From Phaenicophaeus curvirostris (lineage: Eukaryota > Chordata > Aves > Cuculiformes > Cuculidae): a stretch of DNA of 64,000 nt. The translations under genes were made by a program, and so were the position numbers. The stretch covers positions 3,612,501 through 3,676,500 of the forward strand of contig NC_091409.1 of NCBI RefSeq assembly GCF_032191515.1. The letters run 5' to 3'. Below the pieces are notes generated by a model that was not told where the DNA came from, ran no database searches, and was given only the letters and a program-made list of their open reading frames with translations. Positions 42,101 to 49,094 of this stretch are shown in pieces (positions within the stretch are counted from its first letter, which is position 1; the number at the start of each line of letters is the position of its first letter).

Positions 42101-44349
42101 TGTTCGGGACTCTCTCTACGCTCTGGTTGTACATAGTGTAGGACCCAAGAACCACAGAGAACAATGTTAGCAAGATCACTCTTATCTCTAAAGGCAAATA
42201 TTTGACCACCATTGGTAATTACGGCTGCTCAAATATTTGATTTTAGATGTATCATTGCTGATCAGCTTAAGTATCTAGCAGCGATTAGGCAAACACAGTA
42301 ATTCCAAATGGAAAGCACCAGCGCTCTCCAAGAGTGCAGCCCCCAGGCCAGATGTAATTCAGAGCTTCCCACCGTGAAGCTTATGGTAGTTAATAAGGAG
42401 GTGCAGCTCATGCAAACTAGAGATCTCCCACGGCGTCCCCTGTCTCCCTGTCATGCAAGAATTGCGCCAGGATGGCTACCGTGTCTAATAATTATTAACG
42501 TGTGTCACAGAGCCTTTACAGCTACTGATCTTTTTCAGTTAGTTAAAGTGCTGGGATTAGAGAGGCGGTGATTTAGGTGGTGACTTAATCTTTGTTGCCT
42601 CTGAAGTTCCAGACAGTGGAAGTGTCCAGAACGGTGACATCCATAAAGGTGTTAATGGATTTATTGGCGATGGGGCTGTCTGTAGACCCTAGGGAGTTAG
42701 GTGCCAGAGGTGGGCTCCTCTCATGCTCTGCACATCCCTTTGTTTGGGACCAAGTTTGAGTTGATGTTGTTTAGGAAATACTATTCAGAAGTCGCAGGCA
42801 CCCAATCTGTGCGTGTGGTGGTTTCGGAGCGGCACACGATGAGGTCTAAAAATGGACAGAGCGAACCTGGATCTATAATTATATATTTAAAATAGAATGC
42901 TCATCCCGACAACGTCTTACTCAAATCCGGCCAAGTCAGTCCCCACGGGTGTGCAATCTACAGCGAGCAAATAGAAATCAGATTGGGCCGTGGCATCCAA
43001 TTAGAGGCCTAGGGAGCCGCATGCAGAGCATGCCAACTTTTGTATCATTTGCATAAACCCATCCACATGTGCTGGTGAAAAGAGGCGAGCGAGCCGCATA
43101 AACCGGGGTCAACAGAAAAAGCTGCAGGAGTAAATAAGGATTTACTGTGGAATCCCTCTCGAGCCATTAGGGGAACATGTGTGAGCAGCTCAGACGCTGC
43201 AGGCAGCGCGAAGATGCTAAGAGCTCCGCATCCCTCAGCCCGGCACCGGGAGCCGTGCCCCTGATCCTGCTCCTGCCCCTATCCCTATCCCAGCCCCTAG
43301 GGATCCTATCCCTGCCCCTGCCCCTATCCCTGCTCCTGCCGGGGCTTCTCGTCCTCCTCGGCGGCTCGGGATGCGGAACAGACTCGCTAATCGCCCTCTT
43401 TAACTCCTACCTGCGAATCCAATTGCTGAGGAGCGGCAAATAACGAAATCAAAGGGAGCGAGACGACAAAGGACTTCAGCGTGTGGGCGCGGAGCGCGGC
43501 TTGTGGCCGTCCGAGCGCTGGGACGGGAGGGAAGTCCGAGCCCTCTCCGCTCTGTTTAATTATCTCCCTGCAAAGCACCTTCCCAAGGGTCGCTACCTGC
43601 CCTTCCTCATCCCGAGCGCGCTGCCACCCACCCGTCCCACCACCGAGACAGCTCCTACCGCGGCCACCTGCGCCGCCAGCCCTCCCGTCGGGGCCCGGGG
43701 ACGCGTTCCAGCCCTCCCTTCGGTGCCCGGGGATGCTCCAGAGCCTCCCGTCGGTGCCCGGGGATGCGCTCCAGCCTCCCGTCGGCGCCCGGGGATGCTC
43801 CCCAGCCCTCCCGTCGGCGCCCGGGGATGCTCCCCAGCCCTCCCGTCGGCGCCCGGGGATGCTCCCCAGCCTCCCCCCAGCCCGGCTGTGCCCCCCGCTC
43901 GTCCCGTCTCACTCACCCAAGTTGACGAAGCTCATGACCATGTCAGCCTCGGTGAGGAAGTTGCTGTCCTGCAGGCTGGCGAGGGGCGGCCCCTGGGTGC
44001 TGAAGAGGGGCTTGTAGGGGTAGGAGAAGCCCTCGCCGTCCTCGGCGGCCGCCCCCGCCGCCCCCTCCTCGCCGGCCATGGCGTTGTAGAGGTCCAGCAT
44101 GAACATGGGGGCCGAGTTGTGCTTGCCGTGGAGGTGCGGGCGCGGGCGGTGCGGCAGGCCGAGGATGGAGAGGATCTCCCGCTGCATCTCCCGGCGCTCG
44201 GGGCCGCGCAGCCGCCGGTGGATGAAGCTGGAGTGCACCTCGTTGTCCACCGTGAAGTCGGCGAGGACGCAGCGCAGCCAGAGCGCGGGGGCGGCGGCGC
44301 CCAGCACCAGCAGCCAGGAGGCGGGGGGCCCGCTCCCCGCCGCCCGCAT
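3017..44349 (-). CDS. BMP7: BMP7, bone morphogenetic protein 7 (complete, 7 coding exons)
   Basis: Secreted TGF-beta superfamily ligand. In the known family it acts as a disulfide-linked dimer on BMP type I and II receptors to activate SMAD1/5/8 and directs kidney, eye, limb and skeletal development. The exons are 44349-43917, 19991-19799, 9442-9294, 6038-5841, 5186-5110, 4511-4401 and 3166-3017 (stop at 3019-3017). Coding length is 1308 nt plus stop, giving 436 residues. Seen in the translation: a hydrophobic signal peptide at about residues 1-30, a propeptide with N192-E-T, a furin-type site RSIR at 294-297, and a mature chain 298-436 with cysteines 335, 364, 368, 400, 401, 433 and 435, ending in CGCH. 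The glycosylation sequon N377-A-T lies in the mature domain. BMP7 rather than BMP5, BMP6 or BMP8 is chosen from the near-identity of the mature segment and the SINPKLAGLIGRHGPQNKQP stretch. The product is a few residues longer than the human protein (431 as I recall it), because of an Ala/Glu/Gly-rich insertion in exon 1. All junction phases agree. Confidence 0.98.
3167..4400 (-). other. BMP7: BMP7 intron 6
   Basis: 1,234 bp between exons 6 and 7, with GT..AG on the minus strand. The part around 3430-3640 and 3780-3910 is clearly more GC-rich than its surroundings and gives short open frames on both strands with no family resemblance. Nothing else was recognised. Confidence 0.95.
4401..4511 (-). 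CDS. BMP7: BMP7 coding exon 6 (cystine-knot domain)
   Basis: 111 bp, 37 whole codons, residues 351-387. Acceptor tcaatttaataaag|GACTGGATC; donor CAGACACTG|gtaggtgc. Translation begins DWIIAPEGYAAYYCEGECAF and includes C364 and C368 (the CxGxC half of the knot), then PLNSYMNATNHAIVQTL with the N377-A-T sequon. Phase 0 at both ends. Its acceptor lacks a strong polypyrimidine tract. Confidence 0.97.
4512..5109 (-). other. BMP7: BMP7 intron 5
   Basis: 598 bp, donor gtaagg and acceptor aataaag. The acceptor end is AT-rich with a weak pyrimidine tract. No other element was recognised. Confidence 0.95.
5110..5186 (-). CDS. BMP7: BMP7 coding exon 5 (start of cystine-knot domain)
   Basis: 77 bp, completing codon 325 (Glu) and encoding residues 326-350. 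Acceptor accccgtgcag|AGAACAGC; donor GGTGGCAG|gtaagggc. Translation NSSSDQRQACKKHELYVSFR then DLGWQ contains the first knot cysteine (C335) and the tryptophan of the receptor-binding wrist region. The exon ends exactly at a codon boundary (phase 0). It is more GC-rich than exons 6 and 7. Confidence 0.97.
5187..5840 (-). other. BMP7: BMP7 intron 4
   Basis: 654 bp, donor gtacag and acceptor gtgcag. No repeat or gene was recognised inside. Confidence 0.95.
5841..6038 (-). CDS. BMP7: BMP7 coding exon 4 (propeptide end, furin site, start of mature ligand)
   Basis: 198 bp, completing codon 259 and encoding residues 260-324 plus one base of 325. Acceptor ttccattattaag|GGCAAAGC; donor AACATTGCAG|gtacag. 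It carries FFKATEVHLRSIR, the RSIR proprotein convertase site (294-297), and the basic N-terminus of the mature chain starting at S298 (STGGKQRSQNRSKPPKNQEA). The acceptor has a poor pyrimidine tract. The exon is a multiple of three and has phase 1 on both sides, so it could be skipped without shifting the frame. Confidence 0.97.
6039..9293 (-). other. BMP7: BMP7 intron 3
   Basis: 3,255 bp, donor gtgagt, acceptor attaag. AT-rich. Contains only short A-runs (for example near 7180) and no recognisable gene or transposon. Confidence 0.93.
9294..9442 (-). CDS. BMP7: BMP7 coding exon 3 (propeptide)
   Basis: 149 bp, completing codon 209 and encoding residues 210-258 plus one base of 259. Acceptor tttcttttgctcag|GGATTCAG; donor ATCGACG|gtgagtgt. 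Translation DSDLFLLDSRTIWAAEEGWL followed by VFDITATSNHWVVNPQHNLG and LQLSVEGID matches the conserved C-terminal half of the BMP5/6/7 propeptide. In family members this part folds against the mature dimer. Splice phase is 1 at the 3' end. Confidence 0.97.
9443..19798 (-). other. BMP7: BMP7 intron 2
   Basis: 10,356 bp, donor gtgagtga, acceptor ttgctcag. No coding gene is supported. A direct duplication of AAAGCTTTTAGC lies near 12882-12905. The stretch 18950-19370 is listed separately as a regulatory candidate. The rest shows no recognisable family repeat. A 183-codon frame at 14117-14668 has no domain-like features and is treated as chance. Confidence 0.93.
18950..19370. promoter_or_regulatory. 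Candidate intronic regulatory block (AT-rich, motif-dense) in intron 2
   Basis: About 420 bp, lying 0.4-1.0 kb from exon 2, dense in homeodomain-type TAAT words (for example GATTAATTGG near 19115-19124 and GTAATTAAGC near 19341-19350). It also has a SOX/TCF-like CTTTGTT at 19297-19303 and a TCF/LEF-like CTTTGAT at 19323-19329. Composition and word use resemble conserved non-coding developmental enhancers. No alignment was possible, so this is inference only. Confidence 0.3.
19799..19991 (-). CDS. BMP7: BMP7 coding exon 2 (propeptide)
   Basis: 193 bp, residues 145-208 plus two bases of codon 209. Acceptor ttttctgtttcag|TGGAGCATGAC; donor CCAGGAAG|gtgagtga. Encodes the propeptide arm EGEAVTAAEFRIYKDYI...ERFDNETF..ISVYQVLQEH, including the N192-E-T glycosylation sequon. 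The segment between EHD and REFRFD reads REFHHQRCHY, with an extra cysteine at 156. Residue 187 is proline and residue 207 is proline. These are departures from the mammalian BMP7 sequence as I recall it. The frame is open throughout and both splice sites are canonical, so nothing suggests a pseudogene. Confidence 0.97.
20866..20995 (+). mobile_element. MIR SINE remnant
   Basis: The order of words follows the MIR core: GACAAAGGAAA..., then ACTGACTTGCC-AGAGGTCACCCAG, then GAGCTGAGGCTTGAACCAGGGACTTCC. MIR is an ancient amniote tRNA-derived SINE, and the copy is diverged and truncated at both ends. It lies about 0.9 kb from the acceptor of exon 2, on the strand opposite to BMP7. Confidence 0.75.
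21085..21182. repeat. Possible ancient inverted-repeat element, degenerate
   Basis: Begins GGCCTGATTCT and ends GCCTGAATCTGG, with AATCCATTGACTTAAACGGA and ATTACTCC between. This word order resembles a short palindromic non-autonomous element common in archosaur and turtle DNA. I cannot name the family. Similar words recur at 37280-37350 and 37732-37833. Confidence 0.4.
27440..27516 (+). mobile_element. CR1 LINE 3' end fragment
   Basis: Contains GGTTGGACTCGGTGATCCGG, TGGGTCTCTTCCAACCTGG and a tail of TGATTCTGTGATTCTG, the hallmark 3' end of avian CR1 elements. It is severely 5'-truncated and inserted in intron 1 in antisense to BMP7. Confidence 0.9.
34560..34870. other. Local GC-rich patch in intron 1, unassigned
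   Basis: About 310 bp of higher GC than its neighbours with one open frame on the plus strand. No domain, splice pattern or repeat signature was recognised. It may be a small CpG-rich regulatory patch or a decayed repeat. Confidence 0.3.
35050..35080. repeat. Poly-T/TTC tract
   Basis: A run of TTCTTCTT followed by about 20 nearly uninterrupted T residues. It could be a simple repeat or the complement of an old poly-A tail. No retroposed sequence was recognised beside it. Confidence 0.7.
37280..37350. repeat. Short inverted-repeat element remnant
   Basis: Contains ACTCCAGTGACTTCAGTGGA followed by GTTACTCC, in which AACTCCA and TGGAGTT are perfect inverted arms around a short centre, and then GGAATTTGGCCCTGCAG. 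The same set of words occurs in a diverged form at 21085-21182. It is probably a decayed non-autonomous DNA element. Confidence 0.45.
37732..37833. repeat. 102-bp segment bounded by 10-bp inverted repeats
   Basis: TGGTGTAAAT at 37732-37741 and ATTTACACCA at 37824-37833 are perfect inverted repeats 82 bp apart. The inner part includes GGAGTTTATGGGAATTACTT. Because the arms resemble those of the element at 37280-37350 in style and position, this is probably the same old repeat family. Confidence 0.5.
38170..38500. promoter_or_regulatory. Candidate intronic regulatory block in intron 1
   Basis: AT-rich block with a RUNX-type AACCACA at 38314-38320, several TAATT/ATTAA words and low simple-repeat content. 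It resembles deeply conserved non-coding DNA in style. Conservation could not be tested here. Confidence 0.3.
38863..38879. repeat. (CA)n dinucleotide tract
   Basis: A perfect run of about eight CA units following TTTGCACG. Short microsatellite in intron 1. Confidence 0.9.
40100..40400. promoter_or_regulatory. Candidate intronic regulatory block in intron 1
   Basis: Includes a C8 run near 40103 followed by complex, non-repetitive AT-rich sequence with GGATTAAATAAT, ATAATCAACCG, AAATTAACAAATTGCG and TAAGTAATCTAG words. TAATC/GATTA words suggest homeodomain binding. Evidence is compositional only. Confidence 0.25.
43047..43054 (+). promoter_or_regulatory. Perfect octamer motif ATTTGCAT
   Basis: An exact POU/OCT octamer sits 0.87 kb inside intron 1, next to AT-rich sequence (42880-43110) that borders the CpG island. 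One 8-mer can occur by chance; its position beside the promoter is what makes it worth listing. Confidence 0.35.
43258..43340. repeat. Degenerate hexamer array CCCTAT/CCCTGC
   Basis: About a dozen imperfect six-base units of the form CCCTAT, CCCTGC and CCCAGC. On the BMP7 transcript strand this reads GGGATA/GGGGCA with runs of three to four G separated by two to three bases. Lies about 0.6 kb inside intron 1. Confidence 0.85.
43678..43867. repeat. 31-32 bp GC minisatellite, six copies
   Basis: Units start at 43678, 43710, 43742, 43773, 43804 and 43836, each with the core TCGG(C/T)GCCCGGGGATGC or a close variant. The last two units are identical. A partial unit follows, and the array ends about 50 bp from the exon 1 donor at 43916. 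Each unit has four runs of three or more G on the transcript strand. The homogeneity towards the exon suggests recent expansion there. Confidence 0.95.
43917..44349 (-). CDS. BMP7: BMP7 coding exon 1 (signal peptide and N-terminal propeptide)
   Basis: Encodes residues 1-144 plus the first base of codon 145. The ATG at 44349-44347 is supported by an in-frame TGA at 44406-44404, 57 nt upstream, with no other in-frame ATG between. A leucine/alanine-rich signal peptide runs to about residue 30 (..RCVLA), before DFTVDNEVHSSFIHRRL. The family block REMQREILSILGLPHRPRPH and the string NSAPMFMLDLYNAM are intact. An acidic, Ala/Gly-rich insert (EEGAAGAAAEDGEG) follows and then FSYPYKPLFSTQGPPLASLQ. 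The exon ends AACTTGG before gtgagt at 43916. It is very GC-rich, unlike exons 2, 4, 6 and 7, because it lies inside the promoter CpG island. Confidence 0.98.
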
Positions 44350-44403
44350 CGCGGCTCGGGGGCGGCCCGGGGAGAGGGGGGCGCGGGGCTCGCCCCTCCG
44401 CGC

Positions 44404-44448
44404 TCAGCGCTCGTCGTCCCCGCCGCCCGGGCGCCGCTGCCCGCTCAT
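44404..44448 (-). CDS. Upstream ORF in BMP7 5' leader (14 codons)
   Basis: ATG at 44448-44446 opens a 14-codon frame (MSGQRRPGGGDDER) that ends at TGA 44406-44404. The ATG has G at -3, as does the BMP7 ATG. It is in the same frame as BMP7 and the stop lies 54 nt before the BMP7 start. It is the only ATG I found between about 44760 and the BMP7 start on this strand. In known cases such uORFs lower translation of the main frame. Whether it is in the mature leader depends on the unmapped transcription start. Confidence 0.5.
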   Translation of the reverse strand: MSGQRRPGGGDDER

Positions 44449-44506
44449 GCCGGGGATGCCGCCCGACCCCGCGCCGCGGCACGGAGCGAGTGAGAGCGGC
44501 GGGGAG

Positions 44507-44545
44507 GGACGGACGGACGGACGGACGGAGGGAGGGAGGGACGGA
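44507..44545. repeat. (GGAC)n/(GGAG)n tetranucleotide tract
   Basis: About five GGAC units followed by GGAG units and GGAC again. It lies about 160-200 bp upstream of the BMP7 ATG, probably in the leader. On the transcript strand it reads as GTCC/CTCC repeats. Confidence 0.9.
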
Positions 44546-44791
44546 GGCTCCGGTGGGAGGGGCGGCGAGGGGAAACCCAAGCGCTCTCGCCTCCAAACCC
44601 GGAGGAAGAAAAAAAAACTCCCTGGGACTGCCTAGAGGAGGAGAAGGGCTGCTCAGGTTGCTGTGCGGGATGTCGGGGGAGAGGGCGAGCCGGTCCCGAG
44701 CGCTTCAATTAAGGCGAACGTAATTAAGGAGAAGACACCCCGGGAGGGAGGGCGGTTTGGGCACAAGGAAGGGGCCCAGGCTCCCCGCGAG

Positions 44792-44797
44792 TTTATA
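44792..44797 (-). promoter_or_regulatory. BMP7: TATA-like word TATAAA
   Basis: Read on the minus strand this is CTATAAACTCG, about 445 bp upstream of the ATG and just outside the most GC-rich core. If functional, transcription would begin near 44765. Weak evidence. Confidence 0.25.
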
Positions 44798-45012
44798 GAT
44801 CGTCTGTCTGCACAAACAGGCTTGTTCCTTCCCTTCCACCCTCCTCGTTAAAGTACGGACGGGGAGAGATTGTCCGGGACAAAACCGACAGCGCTAAATT
44901 ATTTAAAATGGGGTGATTGTATATTCGCGCACGTAGGCATCTGGGTCTGCACGCACAGAGCCCCGGGTCGCTTCCAGCCGGCAGCGGGGAGAGTGAGCGG
45001 AGAAGCATCAGA

Positions 45013-45217
45013 AATCATAGAATGATAGAGTGGTTAGGGTTGGAAGGGACCTTAAAGATCATCCACTTCCACCCCCCCTGCCATGGGCTGAGACACGTCC
45101 CACTAGATCATAGAATCATAGAATCACCAGGTTGGAAGAGACCCACCAGATCATCGAATCATAGAGCGGTTTGGATTGGAAGAGACTTTAAAGATCAGCT
45201 AGTTCCAAATCCAAGGG
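45013..45217 (-). mobile_element. Tandem cluster of three CR1 3' ends
   Basis: Three CR1 tails lie head to tail, all on the minus strand: about 45013-45106 (AATCATAGAATGATAG.. GGTTGGAAGGGACCTTAAAG .. CCATGGGCTGAGACACGTCCC), 45107-45151 (AATCATAGAATCACCAGGTT ..GAGACCCACC) and 45152-45217 (CGAATCATAGAGCGG.. GAGACTTTAAAGATCAGCTA). Each is 5'-truncated. The CR1 tail repeats of one copy adjoin the body of the next, suggesting nested or sequential insertion. The cluster is about 0.66 kb upstream of the ATG. Confidence 0.9.
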
Positions 45218-45904
45218 GGGAGTAATCATCTAAGTCATAAACCCAGCAACTTTTACTTGGATCGGAACCATCAACCTGTGCACACAGGTGGTTTATGCCA
45301 ATACATCATCCTTCACACCTCCTCCTTCTGCTCTCCAGTACACACCTTTTTGGAATAGTGTCTTGAGATGGCTTGTCAACTTCCTAAAGCAGTGACTTTT
45401 TTTCCTTTTTTAATTCAATGGGATGTAACATCTAGAGCCCTAATTAGTCCAGGTAGATGTCTGCTGCCACGGTAAATGATAATAATAATCATCATCATCT
45501 CAGATAATAAATGTAGACTACTACTTCGGAAATCTTACTTAGAAAGCAAGGGAAAGGCAGGATGGAAGGGTTTATCTAGGTCACTGAATCGAGCCCAGGG
45601 TAATTTCAGAAACCGTATATGTATACACTAAGTTTATTCTGACATTAAGATTGATTTCTTAGGCAAAGATGGAAGAAGAGGGGCAGGGAATAAAGGAGGT
45701 CAGCGTGATTCTGATGTTTTCAGATGAGCAATATCCAGTAGTATCCAGCAGTAGATCCTGCATCTGTACTGGAAATTAATATCTGGCATTTCATTAAGTT
45801 CTTTATGTTTAACATCCTTATGTGAATGGCAGGTAACTAATCAAAAAAGTTGCATGGAAAACACTTTGAGCGATTTAGTGTGTTTGTATGTAGGCATGTG
45901 CTCT

Positions 45905-46005
45905 TCTTAATAACAGGGAAACAGAGGCATGGCATTGAAATGACTCACAGAGCTATTGAAATAGTGGTGGAACCAGCATTAAACTCCTAGTTCAGTCCTA
46001 ACACA
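45905..46005 (+). mobile_element. Degraded MIR SINE remnant
   Basis: AACAGGGAAACAGAGGCATG, then TGACTCACAGAGCTATTG, then AATAGTGGTGGAACCAGCAT follow the MIR core order, with a lost central block. More diverged than the copy in intron 1. Confidence 0.6.
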
Positions 46006-49000
46006 TGTTTAGGAATGGCTCAAGATCTGAGAGGATTTCCTCAAGTAACATGAGAGCACTTGCTAAACTCTCTGATGCTAATGGGGGTCACTCCTGTAGC
46101 TGCCTTCCCATTGCTCCCCACTAATGAAAACACAGATACCTAAGCATTTTGTTAAGATCAAACTCTCCAGCATCTTTTGTACTTCCCGAGGAGCAGCACT
46201 AACCTGCTTTTAACTAGGCAGCTATTTGCCTAAATTTCTCTCTTGCCTAGGGTGTGGTTTCTAGATCAAGTTAAGCTGATCTAAAGCCAGGCTCCTCCTG
46301 AGAAAGATGTTTTTTTCTCATTCCACCCCAGCCTGGACCCTCAACCCCACCCCTCTCTAATGTCTCTGCTATCAGGAAGCTGATTCTGTTTTTAGAAGTG
46401 ATCTTTTCTTAACCATTTATGTATTTTGGTTTTGCTGAATTAATTTTCTGCTGGATCAGCTCCTCGTTCTGACTGACTACATATTGGAAGTAGGGAGGCC
46501 ACAGGAATGCACAGCTGGGGGCAAGGAGAGGGTGTCTGGGCTGGGCTGCTTTAGGTTGGCTTAAACCGGTGGTGGAAGGGCAGGGAGATGATTCAGGATC
46601 CCTCCCTCTCCCTTTCAGCTGCAGATAACTTGACTTCACTTTCTTTTTTGTTCCTTGTAGGTAGTTTGCTTTTCCTCAGTTTTCAGTGCAAGGAGACTTG
46701 CCTTCCTCACAGACAATGAGATTAAAAGATCTTTAAGGATGGAACAGTGGAGTGAGGAGCAGGTGTCCCTGCTGCCTGGATTGCTTGCACCAGAATTGCT
46801 TGTAGCTCACATTTAAAAACTGACTAAAGTGCAGGTTGGTGTTGTGCTTTGGAATTATATCAGTCTTTGAGAGAAAGAAAAGCAAAATATAGTTGGGGAG
46901 GTTTGGATCCTGACACCTCAGGTAACTATTGAAACTCTACGTGTCATTGAAAAAACAGCTGAGGGAGAAAAGTAAACCTTGAAACTTCTTGATTTGACAG
47001 ACTTCTCGGAAAAAAAAAAAAAGATGTTTGAATCAATTTCCTTGTTTTGTCTTTTTAGGTGGTTTGGGCTTGGCCAAGTTTAGGTATGGTCTGATTTAAT
47101 GCAGGATACGTTCTTTAAAGAGGGGGCAATGCTGCAACAGTATCCTACGCTTTTATAGGAATAGTTACAGATCTTTGTAGCAGTATTTTCTATGATCTTG
47201 TAGCACTAGGTACAGTATTAAATAAATGCATAGTAGCTTGCTTGCATGTATTCTTCAAACAGCCTAACAAAAACACTCTAGGAATTTTTGATGAGAAAAG
47301 GAGTCTGTTAAAGAATTCATTTTTTTTAATCTGAGGTTCTCAGCTCTTGCCTTTAGCTTGCTTTGGGACACAACAAAGAGCAGCATTTATTCTGCTGTGT
47401 ACAATAAAGGATGATGCAGCTCAAAGTGCAATGGTTCAGTCCTCAGATCTGAGCTTGAATTTCAAACAGAGAAGGTACAAACTGGATTGCCTTTCTCATG
47501 ACCATCTTTCTTTTCCCTCCTTTCTTGCCTGCTGCATAAACCCCATCCTGTTTCCTGCAGGATCAGTTCCACACAGGTTGCTGAAATATTGGCACCCTCA
47601 TGTCATTGTCTTTTTCCTCCTCCTTCCTGGATCAATTAAGAAACCAGTTTTTCCTCTTACTCTTTGTTTCTCTTGTCTGTTCTCCTCTCCTTGAGAAGGA
47701 AAACTAAATGCTTATGATGAAGTAATCCCTGTTTGTTGGCACTTGCTGCTTCAGATAATTTCTGTAAAAACAAACTCCCAATGTTTCCAAGGTTCTGCGC
47801 AAACCACGTTACCCATTGAGTAGCTTTTTGATCTCTTTGAGCTTTGTGCGTTCACTGTTGTCTGATTTTTGTACCAACTACTGCCATTGCTTTTGTTTGC
47901 CTCGAAGTCAGCGTAGTTGAAGGCATGTGTTTAGCAGATAAAGGGCCTGATTTTAAAACATTAAATGGATGAAAATGTGCAGGTTTGTGCTTGATGAATT
48001 TGTCTATGCTGCTGTCATCACTGCGTACCCCTCCTAGGCACACGCTAGTCGCAGGATTTGGCCATCTGCATTCAGTTTTACCAAAGGGGCAGTAGAAATG
48101 TGGGTTCTGCTCACAAACTCATTTCGTGCCTTTTGAAAAATCAGACACAAAGCATTTTTCCTCTTTTCTGCTGAATCAGTTTGAAGCTCCTTGCCTTCCT
48201 ACTTTGATGTCCTCTTTTTAACTTTAACCATGTTTCTTTTCCATTCTGTTTTGCATCTTCTCTCATTTGCCTTGAACGAAGTGCAAGCCCTAAATTATAG
48301 CAAACTTTTTTCTTCTTCCAAATATTCCCACTAAAATAGCATGTGTTTGGGGAATTTTGAACAGTTCCTCTGGGCCCTGTGTATGCAAAACGCTTATATA
48401 ACAAAAATAATAGCATTATTTTTTGTATAAGAATGCATAATTAGCTTGCATATTTAATTGCGCTGTAGTGGATCATTCTTATCAAAAGTTTCTATTCATC
48501 TCTTCAGCATTATTACTGAGAACATATTGACCAACGTGTAAGTAATCGCATTATGGGTAAGCCATTATATTAGCTCTAATCCAGGAATTTGAACAGATTT
48601 GGGTTGTACTGTGCAGGGTTGGATCATACTGATTGTGTTGTAAAAATTAAGTATTGATTCTTGTTGCTACCAATCAAAGGAGAGCTGGAAGTGAGATCTG
48701 TGTTTTGAGGCATGAAAGGGTATTTTTACTTCTGGAGATGCTAGTGATAATGACGTTAGAAAATGTTTTTTGGATTTATGAAATGGGACTGTAGTGCTGA
48801 ATCTAATGTTCATCAGCCGAGTAAGGAGGATGAAGTTCAGACCCTCACAGTTCAGCACTTCAAAGGATTTAACTCTGTAAAACTTGGTGTTATTTACTCC
48901 AGAGAACATTACAAATGTTTCAATTACATGAATTCATTGCTAGTATTGTATATTTTATACACCTATATACAGCTTGGATATACACCTGCGTTATATTATG

Positions 49001-49060
49001 TACATATATATATATTTGTATATTGATACGACACCAGAGTACTTCAGTGATGTCTTTAAA

Positions 49061-49094
49061 CTTTGTGTAATACATGTCTTTGTGTAATACATGT
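49061..49094. repeat. Perfect 17-bp tandem duplication
   Basis: CTTTGTGTAATACATGT occurs twice without a gap at 49061-49077 and 49078-49094. Small local duplication in intergenic DNA. Confidence 0.95.

Larger units (their letters stand above)
19992..43916 (-). other. BMP7: BMP7 intron 1
   Basis: 23,925 bp, donor gtgagtga directly after exon 1 and acceptor tgtttcag before exon 2. It contains a MIR remnant (20866-20995), a possible ancient inverted-repeat element (21085-21182), a CR1 tail (27440-27516), two more short inverted-repeat elements near 37.3 and 37.8 kb, motif-dense AT-rich blocks (38170-38500, 40100-40400), and two GC-rich repeat arrays close to the donor. Between these features (for example 21183-27439, 27517-37279 and 40401-43046) no gene or named repeat was recognised. 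Confidence 0.95.
43100..44750. promoter_or_regulatory. BMP7: CpG island over BMP7 promoter, exon 1 and start of intron 1
   Basis: Sequence is strongly GC- and CpG-rich compared with the AT-rich flanks. It covers the 5' leader, coding exon 1 and the first roughly 0.8 kb of intron 1. GC-box words (GGGGCGG/CCGCCC) are frequent near 44350-44560. Typical of an unmethylated developmental-gene promoter. Long open frames on the opposite strand here are by-products of low stop-codon frequency. Confidence 0.85.
44350..44765 (-). other. BMP7: Putative BMP7 5' UTR
   Basis: GC-rich leader up to the ATG at 44349, with an in-frame stop at 44406-44404. The upper limit assumes the TATA-like word at 44792-44797 is used; the true start may lie closer, as GC-rich promoters often lack TATA. 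Contains the GGAC/GGAG tetranucleotide tract. Confidence 0.4.

Noticed and set aside
43258..43340. Interstitial telomere repeat
   Set aside because: Units are CCCTAT/CCCTGC, not CCCTAA, and are irregular.
43483..44493. 336-codon open frame on the plus strand, antisense to BMP7 exon 1
   Set aside because: It spans the GC-rich minisatellite and the antisense of exon 1. Composition is Pro/Ala/Arg-rich with repeat-derived periodicity, it has no domain, and stop codons are scarce in such sequence.
43943..44596. 217-codon minus-strand frame overlapping the BMP7 start in another frame
   Set aside because: Its first codon is TTG rather than ATG, and it is a low-complexity Pro/Arg/Ala product of GC-rich DNA. 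Not a credible overlapping uORF.
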